A stretch of 64,000 bases of DNA from Crocodylus rhombifer. Its lineage: Eukaryota; Chordata; Crocodylia; Crocodylidae. Each line of letters begins with the position of its first letter. Position 1 is the stretch's first letter. Positions 56,159-64,000 of the stretch are shown piece after piece. Position numbers and translations under genes: made by a program. The notes under the pieces were generated by a model. It searched no databases. It was not told the DNA's origin and worked only from the letters and a program-made list of their open reading frames with translations. Location: the NCBI GenBank assembly GCA_038503035.1, contig JAVSML010025176.1:1082792-1146791 (forward strand), written 5' to 3'.

Positions 56159-59100
56159 CATCAGTAGATGTGGTATATGTACCCACATCCATACATGTAC
56201 ACACAGAAAGCTGTATTCTATATTCACAGTTTCACCAGAGATCACTGTTATTCCCTGATTTTTTGTACTGATAAATGTTAACATTTGAAAGTTATCAATA
56301 GAAAGTATTGAGAAAACAAGGAAACACTGTTATGCTCAACTGTAAAATGACAGGATTAAAAAATATAGAAAGGCCAGAAAAAAATGGGAATTTTGGCAAA
56401 CTACAGCAAATAGTAGTGCAAAATCACCTTCCCTAACTTATCTAGCTACCCAGATGGCAAAAGATAAAAAGTCTCTATTCGTGAATTAAAAGGAAAGCTA
56501 CAGAACTATTCCCTACAATGTACATTTACAATGCTAAACCTTGGAAAGAAATGGAGATTAGAGGTGGCAAAAGATTATGTTTTCTTCTAAAACACTTTTA
56601 GGATTTTCTGTGCACACTTAGCTCCCTTCATATTCAAAGGGTTACCACTAGAGGAGGTGGAACTTATCTAAATAATGTAATACTGAAGGATGGTCAGCAC
56701 AAGTTATTCTTCCTTGTGCTTATGCATCTCCTTGCCCTCTTTTTTAAAGACACAACAAGATCACAGTTGTGAATATGCAATCTTTCCTTCCAAACACAGT
56801 TATGCATCAAGCCTGAAACTATTACAGGCTTTCCATTTTCCTCTTGCAACAGGAAAGCACCTCGCTCCAAGAAATAATCTGACCTATCCTGATAGGATAC
56901 ATTCTATTATGTGTATCATCCGAAAAAGTCTTTAGGAAAAAACAATTTAAATGATCCTGAGCCCTTTTTGCTATAAAAAACTCACTGTCCACTTACTGGA
57001 GTGTGAGATTAGGGCCCCGGCCAAATTTCAGTTTTGGGAACTCCATCTGGCCTATCCAATTTCTTTTTGTTGTATCCATTGAATACTTTACCCTCCCACA
57101 ATACTTCTGCAGACTGTTATGAAAGTTGTGCTATATAGCTTCTATGCCACAGTTAACAATTCTTAAGAGAAGACAGAAATGTATCCTGTACCATTGCTGA
57201 ATCTTCCCATCCACTGTTAATGCTACATAAGAGTCTTCACTTTAAACCTCTGGTTTCAATTTCATTTAAATTTCTCAAACTGCCACATTTGAAGAGATTA
57301 TTCAGGATCTCAAAAGAGCTTTTTTAACTCATTATTTAATGCAAAAATTGTAAAGATAAAAAGGAATATTTTCCTCAAAAGTCAATAGATAATAGTTTTT
57401 TGTTAGCAGAGTCACAAAATTCCAATTTACAGAAGTGCAGTTCTATCTGCAACCTAGTTGGAAAATGCTATAAACTTCAGCTCTTTTTCCTCCTGAAACA
57501 CATCTATTAAACAAATTTTCTCAAAAGTCAGAAAAAGCCAAACCCCCCCACAAAAAAAACCTGAACCAAAACTGTGTCAACACATTTCCTTTTTTTCCTT
57601 TATACAATATTGGTATAGTCTAATTAAAAATATATTATATTTTATCATTAAAATTAGTACGTGAGCAGTTAAATCTCTATCACTATAGGAAGCAGGGAAA
57701 ATTAAAGCTTATCATGCAAAGCTAATTCAGCATTAAAGACTATATCATTTCAAAATAATTTGAAGTTGTTACTGCAATTAATAAGAAAAAATTAATGCAA
57801 AATTTCTCTTATTTTGTGTCTCTTTTAAGTAAGATGACAGTAATGCTTTTATTTTGAAGCAAAAGGAACACTGCCGTTTTAATCACTATGTGGAAGATAC
57901 AGTCCTTAGTGCCAGAGCTCTGTAATGAACCTACCAACCATTCTGTTGTGTTACTACATAACATAAACAATAATGAAGCCAGACTCTCAAAAGAAAAGAT
58001 TAATTCATAGAAAAACATTGACAGAGGTTATAAGACTTTGAATATCTAAAATTTCTTTTATATACAGATGACAAAATCTTTTAATGGATGTTTTTAACAT
58101 TACTACTACCAGTCTACCAAGCAGAGAGACAAAAAGGGTCGGGTATACTGATGTATGTGTGTGAGAGAGATGATATACACTCCTGGAAAAATGCAAAGAA
58201 AACATTTTCTGGTGTAAATCAGTATAATGGTTCACTTTACAGGACTAACTAGCTTAACATTAAATTGTTAAAGAAATTAGGTTCTTTTAGAAGGACAAAT
58301 GTTGAGTACAGAAAATACAGTTTAACATTAAGATAGATTTATTTATGATCAAATGTAATCATAAAATTAGATTTCTACCTTACGTCTAATGTGAAGTATC
58401 TTAAAAATGCCTATCTCCTGTTCAACTACAATAGTGGCTATTTCTCTACTTGTGCTTTATTTTAGATATAACTGGTTCCAAGTCCCATGTGTTAGAAAAC
58501 TTGAGTAAACTCTTTGAAATATCTCAACTACATCCCAGTGAAAGGGACCATGAGCAGCATCTCTTCCATTCTACAGCTTTCATGAAAAGAACTGAAATGA
58601 ACATAGTCTTTTCTAGTATACAAAACGTTCAAGGTCTTGTAAAAACCAAGATTTAAATTAGGAATTCTTCAATATGATCTGCTATGGCACCCTTTATGAT
58701 TCAGAGAATACAGTACAGTGACATGTCCTTACAAGGGAAGCTGAGTAATGGAAGTGTTTTCCTTGCATTCACTGCTTTTAAATTTGTTGTCTGGCAACTT
58801 TGTCATTACTCTCAACTTTAAGAGCTGCTCTTTAAAAGCAGAAGAGCATGCTGATACTTAAGTTGATAGGCGGGGATGGGGCAAGACAGAGAGTGGAAAG
58901 AAGCTCAAGTCACACCTTGAACTTATATTACTTTCCAAGGTTTAATTATGAAAGAATAGAAATACAAAAATCAGATCACAGGAAACAGTAGCAAGGAGCA
59001 TAAGATTCGGGTAGTGAATACACCTGCATAGGAAGTTGAACAGACTTCAGCAGAAGTAACTATTATAAAAGTAGAGTTAAAGAAACTGTAGAAAGTAACA

Positions 59101-59790
59101 GATATCCAAAAGAAGTAAAGGAGTAAAAGAAAAAAAATTACTTAAAAGTAACTGGAGTCCTTTGAGATGCCTACACATGCACCTCAAGCATTTGAGCTCA
59201 AAGAATTCTTGCAATAAAAGTATCTGTACAGAATACCCTATCCCTAGCTTTACTTCTGCTCCATACTTAGGGCATAAAAGTCAGTATACAGTTTCTGCTC
59301 CTCAGAGAACTCAGCTGCACAGTCCTATTACAGTTCTGATTCCAGGGAAGAGGGGAAGAGGGAAGGGTGGAAGGATGTATGATAATCACATTTTAAGCAT
59401 CTCCAGTGACTAGTACTCTAGTAGAACTCTCTTTCTTCAATTTCTTGTCCATATGCACATCCTCACTATGGGTGACTTCAAAGACATGCCCACATTTCTG
59501 GAGTAGACCTTGGCATCCTAAGCAAACAGAAAGTGAAAGACTGCTTTAGCAACCGTCAAAGTAGTTTGTGCAATAGGATATTGTTGCATTAAGATACATA
59601 CCAAGATTGACTGAATATTTTGATCTCCCACTTGAATTCATAGACACAGTCCAAACTGGTGCCCAGGATATCTCTAAAATGCAATGCTGACAGATGTATT
59701 TGGTGGTGAATACAACAATACTATAGATAGTTGTTTCTGTGGGGGGGGAAGCAGCCTATCCCATACCTCTCTGCCTGTTGATACAGAACA
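56159..59790. other. AT-rich stretch without recognised gene
   Basis: No transposon or coding signature was recognised. Short frames (for example 58450-58656, 59162-59413) have no domain. Confidence 0.4.
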
Positions 59791-59798
59791 TACAGAAT

Positions 59799-60780
59799 AT
59801 AAATGTGGGCAGTGGAGTCCCACAAGACTCACCCCTTGGATCGGTGCTATTCAATGTCTTCATCAGTGACTTGGATGAGGGCCTGGAGAGCATCCTGTCC
59901 AAGTTTGCAGATGATACCAAATTATGGAGAAAAGTTAACACACCAGAGGGTAGGGAACATATCCAGGAGGATCTGGAGGGGTTGGAAAAATGGGCAGAAC
60001 GAAATAGGATGCAGTTCAACAAAGACAAGTGCAAAGCGCTTCACCTGGGCAAAAGGAATCACCAGCATGATGACAGGCTGGGAAGTGACCTTCTCAGTAG
60101 CACAGCAGCAGAAAGGGATCTTGGAGTCATAGTTGACTCCAAGATGAACGTGACTCATCAATGTGATGAAGCGATCAACAAGACTAACTGCACTTTATCA
60201 TGCATTAGCAAATGCATGAAAAACAGGACCAGGGAGGTGATACTTTCCCTCCATGTGGCACTGGTCAGGCTGCAGTAGGAGTACTGCATCCAGTTTTGGG
60301 CATCACTCTTCAAGAGGGATGCGGAGAATCTTGAGAGCATTGGTCAGAGGCCTGCAGGCAAGGCCCTACAAGGAGAGACTAAGGGACCTAGATCTCCTCA
60401 GCCTTCACAAGAGAAGGCTGAGAGGTGAACTTGTGGCTGCCTATCAATTCATAAGGGAAGGGCAGAATGGAATAGGAGATGCTCTATTTACTAGGTCATC
60501 CCTTGGAGGAACTAGGAACAGTGGCCACAAATTGACAGAGAGCAGATTTAGGTTAGACATTAAAAAGAACTTCTTCACAGTAAGGTTTGCCAGAATCTGG
60601 AATGGGCTTCCAAGGGAGGTGGTGCTCTCCCCTACCCTGGGGGTCTTCAAGAGGAGACTGGACAAGAATCTAGATGGGGTCAATTGACCCCAGTGCTCTT
60701 TCCTGCTCAGGGCACAGGGTTGGACTCAGTGACCTACCAAGGTCCCTTCTGACCCTAACTTCTATGAATCTATGAATCTA
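59799..60780 (+). mobile_element. CR1 LINE 3' half
   Basis: It begins within RT ('agtggagtcccacaagactc') and ends with the tail 'ctatgaatctatgaatctatt'. It is well preserved, and its 3' end is the best reference in this window for judging the other CR1 copies. 5'-truncated. Confidence 0.95.
59805..60687 (+). pseudogene. CR1 RT fragment and C-terminal region
   Basis: An open frame to 60278 contains SGVPQDSPLGSVLFNVFISD, the intact catalytic box FADDTKLW near 59907-59930, MQFNKDKCKALHLGKRN and ERDLGVIVDSKMNVTHQCDE. A second frame (60253-60687) carries the C-terminal part with [20 protein letters not shown] and FRLDIKKNFFTVRFARIWNG. A small deletion/frameshift near 60275-60340 removes part of the usual 'NLERVQRRAT' block. 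The conserved FADD box distinguishes it from the copies at 8.2 and 45.15 kb. Confidence 0.93.
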
Positions 60781-62178
60781 TTATGGTGGCACTGTCTCAC
60801 TCAACATTTTCAAGCAATGTGAAACGGGTTAACGTTCTCCACAACATTCTGGAACTCAGAGTGGGGTTGGAACTCTGAAATAAGAAGCCCTAGCAGACAG
60901 CAAAACTGTCCTAATAGGTTAGCTTGATTACTGGAATGACCATTAAAAATGGTTTGCTAATACCTGTGAAGAAAGCAATGGATCATTAACAGGCCATAGA
61001 CTCCTTAGCTGCCTGAACAGTAATACCAATGGTGCCCCATCCCCACCTCTGCCAGCAGCAGAGGTTTGGGAGGGAGGGGCAGTATCTAATATTTCACATT
61101 ATCCCATATAGTAACCCTATGTATGTGGCAATATAAAAGTGCCATAGGCCACATGACCTAGAACAGAAAGACCAAAGCAGTAAAACTGTCCTTAACTAGC
61201 AGGATGAGACAAAGGGAGACAAAAATCATCCTGCAGAAGGCAGGTCCTGTGAACTCTAGGAGCTGAACAGGAATTCAGTGTGATTTCTGAATATTCATCA
61301 ACAACTCTATGGAGAGAATGAATGTTACGGAGGTGAATGTGCTGTCAGATATCTGCTTGGAAGACACTCTCTTCACCAGCCAGATTAAGTGCCAACTCAA
61401 GTTTTCTGCACACATGACTACTAAAGAGAAAACCCTGGTGAGAATCCCAAAGGCCACGAGAAGATGAATGGGAAGAACATGTATGGAAAATAAACCTGAA
61501 GCAACAGCAGAGAAGAAATATCACCATCTCAAGTCAAGGTGACTGAAATGAACTGATGTAAAGTCCTCTATGCCCAAAGTGTCGAGCAGGATGAGGGGCA
61601 AAATTAGGGCCTGCTATACTGACACTAAGACGAAGAGTTTTAGAAGAAAATGTGCACACCCGCAAATGAAAACTACATGTAGACAAGCATTTGAAGAAGA
61701 GTTGCTTCAAAAGAAGGAGGTTCAGGTCCTTTGCTCTAGCTACTATCCTGGACATCTCCATTTGTATACCTTATTTTTGGCTATATTGAATTTGCAGTTA
61801 TTTCCTTTTAGCCTTTACTGAGGAAAGAAGAAAATGCAGCAACTTTTCCCAGTGGCTTCTTTACCCCCATCATGTAGCAGGGACATTAACTGGATGCAGC
61901 TCTGATCTACATAATGTTCATTTTCTTATCATTATTCCTTTACTGGGAGGCAAAGAAGAAAGAAATCTGATTAATTTGGGTAATCTAGGGAGGGAAAGAA
62001 CTAACAAGTCAAAGTAGTGATTGGGAAGTGAATAAAGAGAATGGCAACAAAGTCCAGCAGTAACAAGAAAAAGTGACTGAATCATGGCAATTGAATGATG
62101 GCTTGGGGTGGCTGTTTTGTCTACAAAAGAATGCTGGTTAAGTGATTTTAAGAAAGAAGGACTAGTTATATGTAAGCA

Positions 62179-62198
62179 TCTCTCTCTCTCTCTCTCTG
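62179..62198. repeat. (CT)n microsatellite
   Basis: About ten CT dinucleotides. Confidence 0.9.
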
Positions 62199-62306
62199 GT
62201 GTGCAGATGAGGTAAATGGTATGTTTTTAAACAAATAATCCAGAAGAGACTGGGATAAAAATGCATGATACTGTAATACTGCCTCTATCCACTATGACCC
62301 CCCTGC

Positions 62307-62332
62307 CACACACACACACACACACACACACA
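62307..62332. repeat. (CA)n microsatellite
   Basis: About 13 uninterrupted CA dinucleotides. Confidence 0.95.
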
Positions 62333-63123
62333 GAGTGGGCACTGCCTTCAAAATAAGTGTTGTATTTCTCATAACTTGTCCTTCACTTCTCAAAAACATA
62401 AACAGCAAGCCTGTAATGTGCACACCTATTCCAACAGAACTTTTTATTATTTGGTTATTGGCTTAGATGTGGGATCCTCAGTGTATTGTATTAACATAAT
62501 ATGATCTTGAAATAAGATGAAGACAAAATTAAGTAAATATGGATGCATTTTTTCCATAGTAATATTGAGATTTAGTTTGGGGGGGATTTTTTTACTAAAA
62601 TAGTCAAGAGATTATTTCTCTTTTTTTGGTAGTCTGAAACTTTAAGCTATTTGAACTCATGGCTACATCCAACACCCACTAGAATCAAATGTTATGAAAC
62701 CAAAAAATTGTGTAGCAGGATTACAAAACAGTTCACTTAAAATGACAACCTAAATCCAGTTCTGTGGCTCCTTTACACAATTGTCTCACAAAGTCAAAAC
62801 CAAAATCACACAAATAATTAATCTGTAATGAAGAAAAAAATTAAACTAATTATTTTCTAAATATGAATGCAGAAAACCTTTTAATCTTTTTAATCTTTTA
62901 TTAGTTATTCTATATCTGTTTTATAGCCACATTTTCCTTAGTTAAAGTTAATGGACCTGAACTAGTGTTTCTGCATGAACTGAATGACATGGTTCACCTT
63001 TCTTCTCAAATTTGTTACCTTGTCCAAATATACTTGCTGCAAGCTAAAAATGTGCCAGATGTTCTATGGAACTGTCCAACATGATAATTCAAGAATTACA
63101 CTTCATTTGACACTGTCCAACAT

Positions 63124-63904
63124 GGCTAGGGACAGAAGTTACACATAAATGAATTTTAACTGGCTTAAATCTGTAACAGAACATAAATTCAGTGCACATA
63201 ATCCAGTTTCAAAATGGCTGGAAATGGTTTAAGATAAACCTGGTTAAATGTAGTATCACACTTAACTGATCTGAATCAAACCAGTTTATGAAACTTCTGT
63301 CCCAGACCCCTTCCTGATTCAAGTTAAATCAGAGTTGCCCAGCAGCCCAGCATGTTTCCAGCCCTAGGCTGGGCTATGCTGCCTGCTCTACCAGAGAAGG
63401 GTTGGGGAGGGGAGGGCTGGGGGAATGGGGAGGCAGGGACTGCTGTCCCCCTCCCCCCACCCCCAGGCAAACTCCAGCTGGGGTCTGGGTCCAGGGAGGG
63501 GGAGTTAAACACCCAGCTCAAACTTGCTGCTGGCTGCAACTGTGGACTACAAATCCCAGAGGCATGTGGAAGCATCCCCTGCCTGTGCCTGAAAGCAGGA
63601 AGAGGAAGTGATGAGCAACCCTTCAGTGTCTTGTTGCTGTGAGTCTGGACTGCAAATCCCAGAGATCTCAGGGGCAGCAGGAAGAGAAAGCCAACACAAA
63701 GCCAATGCTGGCTACCTGCCAGAAAGCCATGCTCTAGTGCCCCCGGCTTCTGGGCTGAGCTACTGCAGGCATGTGTCTGCATTTCCTGAATCTGAAGTAA
63801 ATGTGTGCCCAAGTTGTTTCACAGTTTAATCTCTGTATTTTAGACTAACCCACAAAGACTGAATTGATTCAGCCTCACACTTCTTGACTGTCTGTACGTA
63901 GCCC
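63124..63904 (+). repeat. Dispersed repeat family 'GGCTAGGGACAG', copy 3 (most complete)
   Basis: It starts GGCTAGGGACAGAAGTTACA. At 63904 it ends with CTGTCTGTACGTAGCCC, whose reverse complement GGGCTACGTACAGACAG is a diverged copy of the start, so the element seems to have terminal inverted repeats. A shorter inverted pair (ACAGAAGTT / AACTTCTGT) lies inside at about 63293-63301. The interior from 63340 is GC-rich with no domain. The phrase 'actacaaatcccagag' recurs at about 63546 and 63651. The terminal form is hAT-like, but no 8-bp duplication was found. Confidence 0.6.
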
Positions 63905-64000
63905 AAGTAACGATTTGATGAAGTATGATTTTTTGGGTAAATGCAAAGGAAGGCAACTTTAAGTATTAATCATTAACTTCTCAATGACCCCAAATGTACA

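Larger units (their letters stand above)
60781..63115. other. Stretch without recognised gene
   Basis: No coding or transposon signature was recognised apart from the two microsatellites listed separately. Confidence 0.4.

Noticed and set aside
63324..63829. 162-codon minus-strand frame and opposing plus-strand frames
   Set aside because: Pro/Ser/Gly-rich, inside the GC-rich part of a repeat copy, mutually overlapping, no motif.
1..64000. tRNA, rRNA or CRISPR array
   Set aside because: No cloverleaf with A/B boxes, no rRNA core sequences and no regularly spaced direct repeats were seen. The only tRNA-like sequences are retrotransposon primer sites.

Overview
The window is non-coding nuclear DNA from a vertebrate, most likely a sauropsid and best guess a crocodilian. 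The reasons are an AT-rich background with no bacterial-style gene packing, many CR1 LINE fragments whose 3' ends carry the TATGAATC-type tail, hAT and other MITEs, and two Ty3/gypsy-class LTR elements. I found no host protein-coding exon that I could defend, and no rRNA, tRNA or CRISPR array. Every protein signature recovered belongs to a mobile element, and nearly all are broken by stops and frameshifts. Layout: 1-7.5 kb holds unique AT-rich DNA, a GC-rich unclassified block (1.25-2.45 kb), an old CR1 (3.9-5.1 kb) and a hAT-type MITE (5.1-5.4 kb). A CR1 at 7.6-10.4 kb is split by a 1.26-kb insertion with TG...CA ends, and a second CR1 subfamily copy follows at 10.45-11.0 kb. 11-16.4 kb is mostly unique. 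16.4-18.1 kb contains two unclassified repeats. 18.1-23.5 kb is LTR element A (+ strand), with a CR1 nested in its RNase H. 25.0-25.3, 33.1-33.4, 34.5-34.8 and 41.3-41.8 kb are short inverted-repeat elements with hAT-like ends and 8-bp flanking duplications. 36.0-36.3 kb is a long pyrimidine tract. 38.15-39.2 kb is a minus-strand LINE relic, and 39.5-40.9 kb a palindromic repeat interrupted by a CR1. 43-48.5 kb is a hAT transposon relic (BED finger segment plus transposase) split by a minus-strand CR1. 48.7-49.9 kb is a LINE interrupted by a palindromic MITE with a TTAA duplication. 50.25-56.15 kb is a complete LTR element B (- strand). 59.8-60.8 kb is a CR1, and 63.1-63.9 kb is the best copy of a repeat family also seen near 17 and 31 kb. 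The main finding is that both LTR elements carry Ty3/gypsy-type proteins with integrase upstream of reverse transcriptase (protease - integrase - RT - RNase H), which is the order of Gmr1-type elements. Both appear to use a tRNA-Gly-like primer site, and the gag of element B contains a stretch resembling the vertebrate SCAN domain. How the parts relate: element B encodes gag and pol between near-identical LTRs and looks recent. Element A is older, with diverged LTRs, a truncated 5' LTR and most of gag missing. The nested insertions give a relative chronology.
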